Assembly (NCBI GenBank): GCA_020055645.1
Contig: CM034548.1
Span: 31,732,201-31,796,200, forward strand
Reading direction: 5' to 3'
DNA: 64,000 nucleotides
DNA from: Tomocerus qinae
Taxonomy: Eukaryota > Arthropoda > Collembola > Entomobryomorpha > Tomoceridae
The translations under genes and the position numbers were made by a program. Below the pieces are notes generated by a model. That model searched no databases, was not told where the DNA came from, and was given only the letters and a program-made list of their open reading frames with translations. How positions within the stretch are numbered: position 1 is the stretch's first letter; each line of letters begins with the position of its first letter. Of the stretch, positions 8,797 through 22,120 are shown piece after piece.

Positions 8797-10811
8797 TTAT
8801 AATATTGTGCATCTTGTGCAGCCTTTTTTTGGATTCCTTTGATGGTAAAATAAAAGGCGAATGGATTCATCCTCGAACATTTGCACTCGCTCTGACCAAC
8901 AAATAATCATCTCATTCAAGATGTTCACGTCACGTTCATACGTTGAACTAGTGCAATTCATTTTCAACCAGACCAAACTTGAATTCAAGTAGGCCACAAT
9001 ACGTCTGGAGATTCTCAATTTGTACCATGTTGGGTCATTTCCTTGAACAAACACTTTCATATCTGGAGACTTGAAAACGTATGCGGTGTATGTTTTTGCA
9101 ACCAGAAAATGCATCTTGCCTGCAACATAGAAAAACGTTTGAGAAAAAATCCTTTTGCAAGTTTGCAAGGTGTAAAAGACGCTAACTAAGCCCAAACGAG
9201 GAAGAAGATGAAGTGGAATCGAAAACATTGCGTGGGAAAGTTCGAGAAGCAATCATAAACATACATGGAAATGTACGGAGATAAATAAATGGAACAAAAC
9301 TTACAAACAACATTAGATGACATGAAATTCTCACACAAAGGTAAGTATCTTTTTCAATCTGTTCATGATCTTTTATAAAGAAATTTTTAGCGTCTGCATC
9401 AGAGGAAATGAGATCGCGAGAGAAGTCACTTCCCAGTAGCCAGTGTAAAGCGCAGTGAAACATTAAATAGTGGTTTTGATGAAGAAGGCGCTTCTTGTTG
9501 ACAATAAAAGTGTCGGCCAACTTCAAAAGAATAGGCGTCCGATCGGGTCTTACGAAGCAATGAATCCGGGCCTGGCTTGAGTCTGTTGATCTTTCTTCTC
9601 ACTACGTGAGCTTTCTCCATGTGATCGCATTTATCACATTTCCAAGGGCTGTTGTTTATTTCAATTGGATTCATTTGCAGTAGATAGCCTTTCCCGCATT
9701 TTGGGCACACTAAGGCTTGGAAGTATGTTCCCCCTTCAGTATTGTCCAGGCAACGCTCGCATTTGCAAATAAAGTGATGGCATCTTTGAATTCGCATTTG
9801 TCGTGGGACAGTGCCATATTGTGATTCTATAGGATTATAAGCAATTGACAAAATGCTGCCCTTTTTGATAGGCTTTCTTGCAAAAAGGCGGATATTCCAA
9901 TTCACGTCTCCATTCCGGTCCACATTTTCGGCAAATGAGTACTCCATAGTAGGACAGCATGAGTTTGAAATTAAGCTGGTGTAGAAGTAGACGGCTACAC
10001 CGGCGTGTCTACATAATTCACAATTCAATTTATTATTAATAAATGATCTTACTAAATATAGTTAAATGAGAATTAAATATTTTTTGATTTTGATTCTAAC
10101 TCTGTGGATTGATTATCTCCATGACGGAATTTGAATCGGTTTTATTAGAAGTGTTGACCATAGTTGAGTGAATTCGTCCATTGAGACATCCATTTTGCAG
10201 TCCTGAGCCAAAAATTTCCAAATTTCCTTTGTATCGTGTTCATATTTCTTCTGGAAAACTTCACCAGGTTCATAATACTCAGAACAAAGGTCCACGAACT
10301 TTTGATATTTGACAGGCTCCACGTCTTTGGACAAAAGAACTCTAAGGCAAATTAATTTCCAAAAGTTTTCAGTCGCAGCTCTAATGCCCAATCTGGAGAA
10401 GACACCGCACTCATAATTTTTGTGTTTTATACTCTGTAGTACAAAATAATTCATTTTAAATTTCTCATTATGTAATAAGTAAAAATTACACTGAATTATG
10501 GTCATTGATGATTATGGTAATCAACTACTAATCACAATCATTCAACAAATAGTCATTTTTACCTTGGAACAATTAATCGAACAGCACGGCCAATGACATC
10601 GAGGGCACTTCATTGATCCATCTTCTATTTTTTTATAGCAACCCACGCAAGTAAATATCCAGTCTTCACAAACCCCTAATTGTTGACGTTGACATGGTGC
10701 AGAAATCAATGGAGACTCTTCCCAAACGACATCCCCATGGTCAAAGTCCTTTTCAGCTATCAGATATCGTCCCAAATCTTCACTTTCTTTACAACTAAAA
10801 CGGCTGAGCAT
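8797..10811 (-). pseudogene. SMYD (SET-MYND) gene, unit 1 copy, frameshifted
   Basis: Exons by comparison with unit 5: 10563-10811, 10126-10433, 9305-10051 and 8797-9119. Exon 1 (MYND finger) is intact. Exon 2 has one extra T near 10140. Exon 3 carries three one-base additions in homopolymers (near 9357, 9373 and 9527), so its 3' half is read out of frame for a stretch. Exon 4 has the seven-T run that gives the short C-terminus, plus a private substitution (GTG TAT for GCG TAT near 9087). It lies immediately right of the retrotransposon, which sits about 200 bp beyond its stop codon. Confidence 0.8.
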
Positions 10812-11822
10812 TTTGACAGTAATTATTGATTGCAATAATATAATAGATGTTCATTCGCAGAATACAACTTAACTGTTAACACAAATATGGACAAAGATTA
10901 ATAAAATTTTAATGTCGTCTAGCTATTGGATAGTTGATGAAGTTATTGTCACACAGTATTTTCAACATAAAGAAACAATAATTAGTATTTGTAAACAAAT
11001 TTTATTCAAATTTTATTCCAAAACTTTATTCCATGACAGTGCCTAACTTGTCATTTGTTGACAGTGCGAAATGTTCTGTTCTTTTTTGTCCCTTGCCTCG
11101 CTCGCCTCTTAGGTAGCAAGTAGCAACTAGGAAAATCAGACTGCTTTTGTGCTTGTGCGATTGCTTGTGTATTGCCCGTGTCAACAAGTACAGTACAGTG
11201 GAAGCCATATACAAAGTTAGCGCGGTTTTTTCACATTTCATAAACAATTTTCATTTTCGGTATAAAAAACGCTTGTTTTTACATTCTTTGAAAGTGTATT
11301 ATATCTAATTTTGCCCTGTGAAGCATTAACCTGCAAACGCCAAATTCAAAAAATGCTGTTGCTAACTAACACCCAGTCATATTCGTCGGTTTATATGTTA
11401 AATGCATCCATTTACAATAATGCCAATTTTTCTTAAAGACAAAGATGTATGAGTATTTCTTGTTTTAAAACATCTTAGTATGTTACATAAGCTGTATGAA
11501 TCTATTTCCAATTGTGAACTGTCAGCTAGCTGAGAAAAATGTTTACAAATTTAAATAAATGCTCAAGAAACTTTACTATGTAGGTGTCAAAATCCCTGCC
11601 TAAAAGTCCTGATACATCAATCAATAATATGAATAAATAAAAAAAAAATACATAAAGTAGATTTCTCAAGATACAGATTTATTTACACCTTTGGCAATTA
11701 TTACATACAAAATGTACAGACAAACAATAAATGTCACAATCATTAAATAAAATAATATAATTGTAAACATGAGATAAATACAAATAAATGTTGATTGTAG
11801 AAAGTTGGTTGATGAGAGTGGA

Positions 11823-13386
11823 TTAGAAGATCCTGACTCGTCCGTTGAGGTCGAGAACGGCGAGGTATCCAGCACGCATGACGGAAATATCCAAGGGCAG
11901 GTCGAGGAAGCAGTTGTTGCCAACAGAGTGGATGGTCTGAAGAAGTTTTCCAGAGGACGAGTTGAAGACTTTGACCGAGTTGCTCCTTGAGTCGCAGACG
12001 ATAACGTTGCCACAAATATCCACGTCGAGTCCAGATGGGCGCCGAAGAAGAGTGTTGTCCACCAGAAGTACGCTCCTCCCGGTTCTCACGTCCACCTTGA
12101 AGATGCAATGCAGATTGAAGTCCGTCACGAACACGCTGCTCCCTATAATCAACAATTAATTAAAATAGAATTAGAGTTATGTATTTGAAAACAAATGGAC
12201 AATTAAATAAGTAAAAAGACATGAAAAGTTAGTTACCTGTGTTATCGAAGGCCACTCCCCTCGGGTACTTGAACTCTCCACAGTGTTGACGGATGAATCG
12301 GCCGGTCGAGTCGAAGAACTGGATCCTAGCGTTTCTCGAGTCGGCCACCACGATCAGTTGTCCATCCTTAGAAACGGCGATATCCCACGGAAATCTGAAT
12401 TGTCCCGCACCATGTCCACGACTTCCGAACGAAGAAATGAATTGTCCAGTGCAAGTGAAGATTTGAATCCGATGGTTGTCCTTGTCCACCACAAGAAGAC
12501 GATCTCCAGCACAGTCAAACGCCATGGCAGTCGGACGGTTCAACTCCCCATCACCACTCCCATGAGATCCGAACCGGAAATCAAATTCTCCATCAGGACG
12601 GAAGATAAGAACCTCGTGCTTCTCCCGATCACAGATCCCCAACTGCAATAATCAACAACAAACATAATTTTTAGTTCCCTTCAAGAATAAATTATCTCAT
12701 TATACACAATCAGTACCTAAATATACTAATAATATCTCATTATGATATGATTTATAATTTTATTTGATTTATTATTTATAAAGACTTTAAAATTACCTGT
12801 TCAGTGGTTTTGCTGGTGGCGACTCCCCAGGGTTTTCGTTTAATGAGTTGTCCAGTCGATTCGTCCACCTCAATATCCAGGGAGACCACAGGACTAGGGT
12901 AATGGAGCACCGACGAGTAGTTTCTGGAAACATGGAAGGAGAGTGAAGACTGGATCCGGTCCCCAATGACGAGGAAAGCCGTGTGGGGTCCGCACTCCAG
13001 AGGACGATAGACACACGAAATCCGAGACAAGTCACCCTCAGTTCCAGCTGGACAGGATACCGGAGTCCTGAAGGGCTCCTCACGTAGCAGTCCAAGGTCA
13101 TCAGGTCCATCTTCTCCAAGTTTGTTCCATCCACCCAGAATTCGCACGCTTGGTCCTTGAAATGCTCCAGATCCCCGCTTTTGAGTTCCAGACTCTCGTA
13201 GACCTCCTCTTCAGTAACAGCGAACATGGACAGAAGATCCGCAAGGCTTGTCCCTTCAGACGTCTCCTCCGGTGTGGCCAAAGAGGTAGAGTATTCAGAA
13301 CTATCCAGTCCATCTTCAAAAAGATCCGATGGCAAGGCGAAGAAAGTCATCTCTGCTTCCAGACATCGCTCAACGATTGTCTCCAT
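11823..13386 (-). pseudogene. NHL-propeller protein gene, unit 2 copy, one-base deletion
   Basis: Exons 12797-13386, 12237-12642 and 11823-12142. Exons 2 and 3 are intact. Exon 1 is 590 nt instead of 591: one C is missing from a C4 run near 13034 (CACCCTC against CACCCCTC). The reading frame is lost inside the filamin-like region (after residue ~117), before all NHL blades. Everything else, including the splice sites, matches the intact copies. A single homopolymer change could be real or a base-calling error. Confidence 0.82.
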
Positions 13387-13641
13387 CTGAAAATAACAAA
13401 TAAATAAAACACTCATAAATACACCAAATCATAAATACAAACCTGGAAATGAAACCAATCAATTAAATGAACTTGAAACAAATAAAAAAGCCATCACTCA
13501 CCGTAGAAATTAAAAAAGTCTCGAAAAAGGACTCCGTAGTAATAGTAAAAGTTCAGAGTTCGGTGAAGGTTTAGAGTTTGGAGGAGAGATGTTGTTTGTG
13601 GAAAAGCAAAAATTGCTATGAGACTTGAAGGGGACTGGAGA

Positions 13642-13653
13642 CCTTTTATATGG
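13642..13653 (-). promoter_or_regulatory. TATA box of NHL gene, unit 2
   Basis: CCATATAAAAGG on the minus strand, same position relative to the NHL start codon as in unit 1. Confidence 0.65.
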
Positions 13654-14455
13654 AACCGAAGGGTCCTTATTTGTACCCACGTCTATACCAGTTGGTTAAT
13701 ATCCACAAAAACGCCCCCTCCCTTTCTCTTCCATTCCAGTTCCAAGCTGCATGCAGTTCCACAATTAGATATTCCAGGGTCGGTCGGATGCAGGATTAGT
13801 GGATGCAGGACAGACTGCATGTCTGCCCATGCAGCCTTTCACTTCCAGAAACTCCCCTTCTTCTCCATTCAGTATCACTCTAATTAGTTAAAAAGGGCGT
13901 TTCTTCCCACTGAAGGATTAAATAGATAATCTCATTCAACAATTTCTTCCTAATTATTATTTTCTTAAATAATTTTAACCAACTACCTTAAAAGTAATAA
14001 TATTATGGCCGTATCTATCATTACCATTTCATTACTAGATATTAGAGACTTAGAGAGAGTAATACTACAATAATAATATTATAATTCGCACATTGAGCTG
14101 TTAGGCCACAAAACAAAATATTTCCTTCCAATAATCAGTTTTTAAGCAATATTTTATGAAGAAATGCCAGTTTATTACAAATTTATGACATATTTAGAAT
14201 TTTCAAATTAGAAATACTAATGGCACACTGTTAATACATGTAACTTCATTGTGTAATAATAAATTAACACTTCATTTAAAGTGACTGTCACCACATCACA
14301 TATTTTCACCATTTTACTTTTATAAGGCAAACATTTTTAGTCTTGTGGATTTCATAAACCAAGGAATTTATCGGATACTGATATTTTCGAATATTAGTTT
14401 CAATTGGGACACAATGCCAATATTTATGTCGTACTATTTCTCGCTCATCAAAATC

Positions 14456-16466
14456 TTATAATATTGTGCATCTTGTGCAGCCTTTTTTTGGATTCCTTTG
14501 ATGGTAAAATAAAAGGCGAATGGATTCATCCTCGAACATTTGCACTCGCTCTGACCAACAAATAATCATCTCATTCAAGATGTTCACGTCACGTTCATAC
14601 GTTGAACTAGTGCAATTCATTTTCAACCAGACCAAACTTGAATTCAAGTAGGCCACAATACGTCTGGAGATTCTCAATTTGTACCATGTTGGGTCATTTC
14701 CTTGAACAAACACTTTCATATCTGGAGACTTGAAAACGTATGCGGCGTATGTTTTTGCAACCAGAAAATGCATCTTGCCTGCAACATAGAAAAACGTTTG
14801 AGAAAAAAATCCTTTTGCAAGTTTGCAAGGTGTAAAAGACGCTAACTAAGCCCAAACGAGGAAGAAGATGAAGTGGAATCGAAAACATTGCGTGGGAAAG
14901 TTCGAGAAGCAATCATAAACATACATGGAAATGTACGGAGATAAATAAATGGAACAAAACTTACAAACAACATTAGATGACATGAAATTCTCACACAAAG
15001 GTAAGTATCTTTTCAATCTGTTCATGATCTTTATAAAGAAATTTTTAGCGTCTGCATCAGAGGAAATGAGATCGCGAGAGAAGTCACTTCCCAGTAGCCA
15101 GTGTAAAGCGCAGTGAAACATTAAATAGTGGTTTTGATGAAGAAGGCGCTTCTTGTTGACAATAAAAGTGTCGGCCAACTTCAAAGAATAGGCGTCCGAT
15201 CGGGTCTTACGAAGCAATGAATCCGGGCCTGGCTTGAGTCTGTTGATCTTTCTTCTCACTACGTGAGCTTTCTCCATGTGATCGCATTTATCACATTTCC
15301 AAGGGCTGTTGTTTATTTCAATTGGATTCATTTGCAGTAGATAGCCTTTCCCGCATTTTGGGCACACTAAGGCTTGGAAGTATGTTCCCCCTTCAGTATT
15401 GTCCAGGCAACGCTCGCATTTGCAAATAAAGTGATGGCATCTTTGAATTCGCATTTGTCGTGGGACAGTGCCATATTGTGATTCTATAGGATTATAAGCA
15501 ATTGACAAAATGCTGCCCTTTTTGATAGGCTTTCTTGCAAAAGGCGGATATTCCAATTCACGTCTCCATTCCGGTCCACATTTTCGGCAAATGAGTACTC
15601 CATAGTAGGACAGCATGAGTTTGAAATTAAGCTGGTGTAGAAGTAGACGGCTACACCGGCGTGTCTACATAATTCACAATTCAATTTATTATTAATAAAT
15701 GATCTTACTAAATATAGTTAAATGAGAATTAAATATTTTTGATTTTGATTCTAACTCTGTGGATTGATTATCTCCATGACGGAATTTGAATCGGTTTATT
15801 AGAAGTGTTGACCATAGTTGAGTGAATTCGTCCATTGAGACATCCATTTTGCAGTCCTGAGCCAAAAATTTCCAAATTTCCTTTGTATCGTGTTCATATT
15901 TCTTCTGGAAAACTTCACCAGGTTCATAATACTCAGAACAAAGGTCCACGAACTTTTTGATATTTGACAGGCTCCACGTCTTTGGACAAAAGAACTCTAA
16001 GGCAAATTAATTTCCAAAAGTTTTCAGTCGCAGCTCTAATGCCCAATCTGGAGAAGACACCGCACTCATAATTTTTGTGTTTTATACTCTGTAGTACAAA
16101 ATAATTCATTTTAAATTTCTCATTATGTAATAAGTAAAAATTACACTGAATTATGGTCATTGATGATTATGGTAATCAACTACTAATCACAATCATTCAA
16201 CAAATAGTCATTTTTACCTTGGAACAATTAATCGAACAGCACGGCCAATGACATCGAGGGCACTTCATTGATCCATCTTCTATTTTTTTATAGCAACCCA
16301 CGCAAGTAAATATCCAGTCTTCACAAACCCCTAATTGTTGACGTTGACATGGTGCAGAAATCAATGGAGACTCTTCCCAAACGACATCCCCATGGTCAAA
16401 GTCCTTTTCAGCTATCAGATATCGTCCCAAATCTTCACTTTCTTTACAACTAAAACGGCTGAGCAT
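14456..16466 (-). pseudogene. SMYD (SET-MYND) gene, unit 2 copy, two frameshifts
   Basis: Exons 16218-16466, 15781-16088, 14965-15707 and 14456-14778. Exon 1 is intact. Exon 2 has one extra T (five in place of four near 15957), shifting the frame within KYQKFVDL. Exon 3 lacks one A of a five-A run near 15541, shifting the frame just before ARKPIKKG of the SET domain. Unit 3 shares the second change. Exon 4 has the seven-T run and the short C-terminus. Confidence 0.8.
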
Positions 16467-17475
16467 TTTGACAGTAATTATTGATTGCAATAATATAATA
16501 GATGTTCATTCGCAGAATACAACTTAACTGTTAACACAAATATGGACAAAGATTAATAAAATTTTAATGTCGTCTAGCTATTGAATAGTTGATGAAGTTA
16601 TTGTCACACAGTATTTTCAACATAAAGAAACAATAATTAGTATTTGTAAACAAATTTTATTCAAATTTTATTCCAAAACTTTATTCCATGACAGTGCCTA
16701 ACTTGTCATTTGTTGACAGTGCGAAATGTTCTGTTCTTTTTGTCCCTTGCCTCGCTCGCCTCTTAGGTAGCAAGTAGCAACTAGGAAAATCAGACTGCTT
16801 TGTGCTTGTGCGATTGCTTGTGTATTGCCCGTGTCAACAAGTACAGTACAGTGGAAGCCATATACAAAGTTAGCGCGGTTTTTTCACATTTCATAAACAA
16901 TTTTCATTTTTCGGTATAAAAAACGCTTGTTTTTACATTCTTTGAAAGTGTATTATATCTAATTTTGCACTGTGAAGCATTAACCTGCAAACGCCAAATT
17001 CAAAAAATGCTGTTGCTAACTAACACCCAGTCATATTCGTCGGTTTATATGTTAAATGCATCCATTTACAATAATGCCAATTTTTCTTAAAGACAAAGAT
17101 GTATGAGTATTTCTTGTTTTAAAACATCTTAGTATGTTACATAAGCTGTATGAATCTATTTCCAATTGTGAACTGTCAGCTAGCTGAGAAAAATGTTTAC
17201 AAATTTAAATAAATGCTCAAGAAACTTTACTATGTAGGTGTCAAAATCCCTGCCTAAAAGTCCTGATACATCAATCAATAATATGAATAAATAAAAAAAA
17301 ATACATAAAGTAGATTTCTCAAGATACAGATTTATTTACACCTTTGGCAATTATTACATACAAAATGTACAGACAAACAGTAAATGTCACAATCATTAAA
17401 TAAAATAATATAATTGTAAACATGAGATAAATACAAATAAATGTTGATTGTAGAAAGTTGGTTGATGAGAGTGAA

Positions 17476-19041
17476 TTAGAAGATCCTGACTCGTCCGTTG
17501 AGGTCGAGAACGGCGAGGTATCCAGCACGCATGACGGAAATATCCAAGGGCAGGTCGAGGAAGCAGTTGTTGCCAACAGAGTGGATGGTCTGAAGAAGTT
17601 TTCCAGAGGACGAGTTGAAGACTTTGACCGAGTTGCTCCTTGAGTCGCAGACGATAACGTTGCCACAAATATCCACGTCGAGTCCAGATGGGCGCCGAAG
17701 AAGAGTGTTGTCCACCAGAAGTACGCTCCTCCCGGTTCTCACGTCCACCTTGAAGATGCAATGCAGATTGAAGTCCGTCACGAACACGCTGCTCCCTATA
17801 ATCAACAATTAATTAAAATAGAATTAGAGTTATGTATTTGAAAACAAATGGACAATTAAATAAGTAAAAAGACATGAAAAGTTAGTTACCTGTGTTATCG
17901 AAGGCCACTCCCCTCGGGTACTTGAACTCTCCACAGTGTTGACGGATGAATCGGCCGGTCGAGTCGAAGAACTGGATCCTAGCGTTTCTCGAGTCGGCCA
18001 CCACGATCAGTTGTCCATCCTTAGAAACGGCGATATCCCACGGAAATCTGAATTGTCCCGCACCATGTCCACGACTTCCGAACGAAGAAATGAATTGTCC
18101 AGTGCAAGTGAAGATTTGAATCCGATGGTTGTCCTTGTCCACCACAAGAAGACGATCTCCAGCACAGTCAAACGCCATGGCAGTCGGACGGTTCAACTCC
18201 CCATCACCACTCCCATGAGATCCGAACCGGAAATCAAATTCTCCATCAGGACGGAAGATAAGAACCTCGTGCTTCTCCCGATCACAGATCCCCAACTGCA
18301 ATAATCAACAACAAACATAATTTTTAGTTCCCTTCAAGAATAAATTATCTCATTATACACAATCAGTACCTAAATATACTAATAATATCTCATTATGATA
18401 TGATTTATAATTTTATTTGATTTATTATTTATAAAGACTTTAAAATTACCTGTTCAGTGGTTTTGCTGGTGGCGACTCCCCAGGGTTTTCGTTTAATGAG
18501 TTGTCCAGTCGATTCGTCCACCTCAATATCCAGGGAGACCACAGGACTAGGGTAATGGAGCACCGACGAGTAGTTTCTGGAAACATGGAAGGAGAGTGAA
18601 GACTGGATCCGGTCCCCAATGACGAGGAAAGCCGTGTGGGGTCCGCACTCCAGAGGACGATAGACACACGAAATCCGAGACAAGTCACCCCTCAGTTCCA
18701 GCTGGACAGGATACCGGAGTCCTGAAGGGCTCCTCACGTAGCAGTCCAAGGTCATCAGGTCCATCTTCTCCAAGTTTGTTCCATCCACCCAGAATTCGCA
18801 CGCTTGGTCCTTGAAATGCTCCAGATCCCCGCTTTTGAGTTCCAGACTCTCGTAGACCTCCTCTTCAGTAACAGCGAACATGGACAGAAGATCCGCAAGG
18901 CTTGTCCCTTCAGACGTCTCCTCCGGTGTGGCCAAAGAGGTAGAGTATTCAGAACTATCCAGTCCATCTTCAAAAAAGATCCGATGGCAAGGCGAAGAAA
19001 GTCATCTCTGCTTCCAGACATCGCTCAACGATTGTCTCCAT
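17476..19041 (-). pseudogene. NHL-propeller protein gene, unit 3 copy, one-base insertion
   Basis: Exons 18450-19041, 17890-18295 and 17476-17795. Exon 1 is one base too long: six A instead of five near 18973, inside the codons for FEDGLD (residue ~23). The frame is therefore lost near the N-terminus. Downstream of that point, from about residue 36 to the end, the correct frame is open. An internal start could in principle give a protein lacking the first residues; nothing in the sequence shows that it is used. Confidence 0.82.
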
Positions 19042-19296
19042 CTGAAAATAACAAATAAATAAAACACTCATAAATACACCAAATCATAAATACAAACCTG
19101 GAAATGAAACCAATCAATTAAATGAACTTGAAACAAATAAAAAAGCCATCACTCACCGTAGAAATTAAAAAAGTCTCGAAAAAGGACTCCGTAGTAATAG
19201 TAAAAGTTCAGAGTTCGGTGAAGGTTTAGAGTTTGGAGGAGAGATGTTGTTTGTGGAAAAGCAAAAATTGCTATGAGACTTGAAGGGGACTGGAGA

Positions 19297-19308
19297 CCTT
19301 TTATATGG
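19297..19308 (-). promoter_or_regulatory. TATA box of NHL gene, unit 3
   Basis: CCATATAAAAGG on the minus strand, position as in the other units. Confidence 0.65.
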
Positions 19309-20111
19309 AACCGAAGGGTCCTTATTTGTACCCACGTCTATACCAGTTGGTTAATATCCACAAAAAACGCCCCCTCCCTTTCTCTTCCATTCCAGTTCCA
19401 AGCTGCATGCAGTTCCACAATTAGATATTCCAGGGTCGGTCGGATGCAGGATTAGTGGATGCAGGACAGACTGCATGTCTGCCCATGCAGCCTTTCACTT
19501 CCAGAAACTCCCCCTTCTTCTCCATTCAGTATCACTCTAATTAGTTAAAAAGGGCGTTTCTTCCCACTGAAGGATTAAATAGATAATCTCATTCAACAAT
19601 TTCTTCCTAATTATTATTTTCTTAAATAATTTTAACCAACTACCTTAAAAGTAATAATATTATGGCCGTATCTATCATTACCATTTCATTACTAGATATT
19701 AGAGACTTAGAGAGAGTAATACTACAATAATAATATTATAATTCGCACATTGAGCTGTTAGGCCACAAAACAAAATATTTCCTTCCAATAATCAGTTTTT
19801 AAGCAATATTTTATGAAGAAATGCCAGTTTATTACAAATTTATGACATATTTAGAATTTTCAAATTAGAAATACTAATGGCACACTGTTAATACATGTAA
19901 CTTCATTGTGTAATAATAAATTAACACTTCATTTAAAGTGACTGTCACCACATCACATATTTTCACCATTTTACTTTTATAAGGCAAACATTTTTAGTCT
20001 TGTGGATTTCATAAACCAAGGAATTTATCGGATTTGATATTTTCGAATATTAGTTTCAATTGGGACACAATGCCAATATTTATGTCGTACTATTTCTCGC
20101 TCATCAAAATC

Positions 20112-22120
20112 TTATAATATTGTGCATCTTGTGCAGCCTTTTTTTGGATTCCTTTGATGGTAAAATAAAAGGCGAATGGATTCATCCTCGAACATTTGCA
20201 CTCGCTCTGACCAACAAATAATCATCTCATTCAAGATGTTCACGTCACGTTCATACGTTGAACTAGTGCAATTCATTTTCAACCAGACCAAACTTGAATT
20301 CAAGTAGGCCACAATACGTCTGGAGATTCTCAATTTGTACCATGTTGGGTCATTTCCTTGAACAAACACTTTCATATCTGGAGACTTGAAAACGTATGCG
20401 GCGTATGTTTTTGCAACCAGAAAATGCATCTTGCCTGCAACATAGAAAAACGTTTGAGAAAAAATCCTTTTGCAAGTTTGCAAGGTGTAAAAGACGCTAA
20501 CTAAGCCCAAACGAGGAAGAAGATGAAGTGGAATCGAAAACATTGCGTGGGAAAGTTCGAGAAGCAATCATAAACATACATGGAAATGTACGGAGATAAA
20601 TAAATGGAACAAAACTTACAAACAACATTAGATGACATGAAATTCTCACACAAAGGTAAGTATCTTTTCAATCTGTTCATGATCTTTATAAAGAAATTTT
20701 TAGCGTCTGCATCAGAGGAAATGAGATCGCGAGAGAAGTCACTTCCCAGTAGCCAGTGTAAAGCGCAGTGAAACATTAAATAGTGGTTTTGATGAAGAAG
20801 GCGCTTCTTGTTGACAATAAAAGTGTCGGCCAACTTCAAAGAATAGGCGTCCGATCGGGTCTTACGAAGCAATGAATCCGGGCCTGGCTTGAGTCTGTTG
20901 ATCTTTCTTCTCACTACGTGAGCTTTCTCCATGTGATCGCATTTATCACATTTCCAAGGGCTGTTGTTTATTTCAATTGGATTCATTTGCAGTAGATAGC
21001 CTTTCCCGCATTTTGGGCACACTAAGGCTTGGAAGTATGTTCCCCCTTCAGTATTGTCCAGGCAACGCTCGCATTTGCAAATAAAGTGATGGCATCTTTG
21101 AATTCGCATTTGTCGTGGGACAGTGCCATATTGTGATTCTATAGGATTATAAGCAATTGACAAAATGCTGCCCTTTTTGATAGGCTTTCTTGCAAAAGGC
21201 GGATATTCCAATTCACGTCTCCATTCCGGTCCACATTTTCGGCAAATGAGTACTCCATAGTAGGACAGCATGAGTTTGAAATTAAGCTGGTGTAGAAGTA
21301 GACGGCTACACCGGCGTGTCTACATAATTCACAATTCAATTTATTATTAATAAATGATCTTACTAAATATAGTTAAATGAGAATTAAATATTTTTGATTT
21401 TGATTCTAACTCTGTGGATTGATTATCTCCATGACGGAATTTGAATCGGTTTATTAGAAGTGTTGACCATAGTTGAGTGAATTCGTCCATTGAGACATCC
21501 ATTTTGCAGTCCTGAGCCAAAAATTTCCAAATTTCCTTTGTATCGTGTTCATATTTCTTCTGGAAAACTTCACCAGGTTCATAATACTCAGAACAAAGGT
21601 CCACGAACTTTTGATATTTGACAGGCTCCACGTCTTTGGACAAAAGAACTCTAAGGCAAATTAATTTCCAAAAGTTTTCAGTCGCAGCTCTAATGCCCAA
21701 TCTGGAGAAGACACCGCACTCATAATTTTTGTGTTTTATACTCTGTAGTACAAAATAATTCATTTTAAATTTCTCATTATGTAATAAGTAAAAATTACAC
21801 TGAATTATGGTCATTGATGATTATGGTAATCAACTACTAATCACAATCATTCAACAAATAGTCATTTTTACCTTGGAACAATTAATCGAACAGCACGGCC
21901 AATGACATCGAGGGCACTTCATTGATCCATCTTCTATTTTTTTATAGCAACCCACGCAAGTAAATATCCAGTCTTCACAAACCCCTAATTGTTGACGTTG
22001 ACATGGTGCAGAAATCAATGGAGACTCTTCCCAAACGACATCCCCATGGTCAAAGTCCTTTTCAGCTATCAGATATCGTCCCAAATCTTCACTTTCTTTA
22101 CAACTAAAACGGCTGAGCAT
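20112..22120 (-). pseudogene. SMYD (SET-MYND) gene, unit 3 copy, one frameshift
   Basis: Exons 21872-22120, 21436-21742, 20620-21362 and 20112-20434. Exons 1, 2 and 4 read through. Exon 3 lacks one A in the run near 21196, as in unit 2, which breaks the SET domain between the SNSC motif and the Cys-rich post-SET region. It would be intact if that run were five A as in units 1, 4, 5 and 6. Exon 4 ends with the short C-terminus. Confidence 0.8.

Larger units (their letters stand above)
1..10810. repeat. Tandem array unit 1 (interrupted by a retrotransposon)
   Basis: First unit of the ~5.65 kb tandem array. It begins with the same bases (TTTTGACAGTAATTATTG) that start the units at 10811, 16466, 22120, 27773, 33424 and 39079. 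Without the retrotransposon and its extra target copy (5147 bp) it is about 5663 bp, 8-12 bp longer than its sisters. Most of that excess is single-base lengthening of homopolymer runs. Because position 1 coincides with the first base of a SMYD start codon in the unit phase used here, the array probably continues to the left. Confidence 0.95.
10811..16465. repeat. Tandem array unit 2
   Basis: 5655 bp, uninterrupted. It shares private variants with unit 6 (GTGGATTAG near 11821; a five-A run where most units have six near 13707). Other sites group it with units 5-7. It carries one frameshifted copy of each gene. Confidence 0.96.
16466..22119. repeat. Tandem array unit 3
   Basis: 5654 bp. It shares two substitutions near its left end with unit 1 only (A at the unit 1 position 119 equivalent; TTTTGCACTG near 16963). 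At other sites it agrees with units 2, 5, 6 and 7, a sign of mosaic ancestry. Confidence 0.96.

Noticed and set aside
11026..11247. 73-codon minus-strand frame in the unit 2 spacer
   Set aside because: It exists only in unit 2 because of an extra T; other units lack it.
11257..11272. Plus-strand GGTATAAAAAACGC as a promoter
   Set aside because: No gene follows on the plus strand and the same block occurs inverted at 42604-42661 as part of a repeated fragment.
10811..16465. NHL and SMYD as one operon-like transcript
   Set aside because: About 1 kb separates them, NHL has its own AATAAA, and nothing such as a trans-splice signal indicates a shared transcript.
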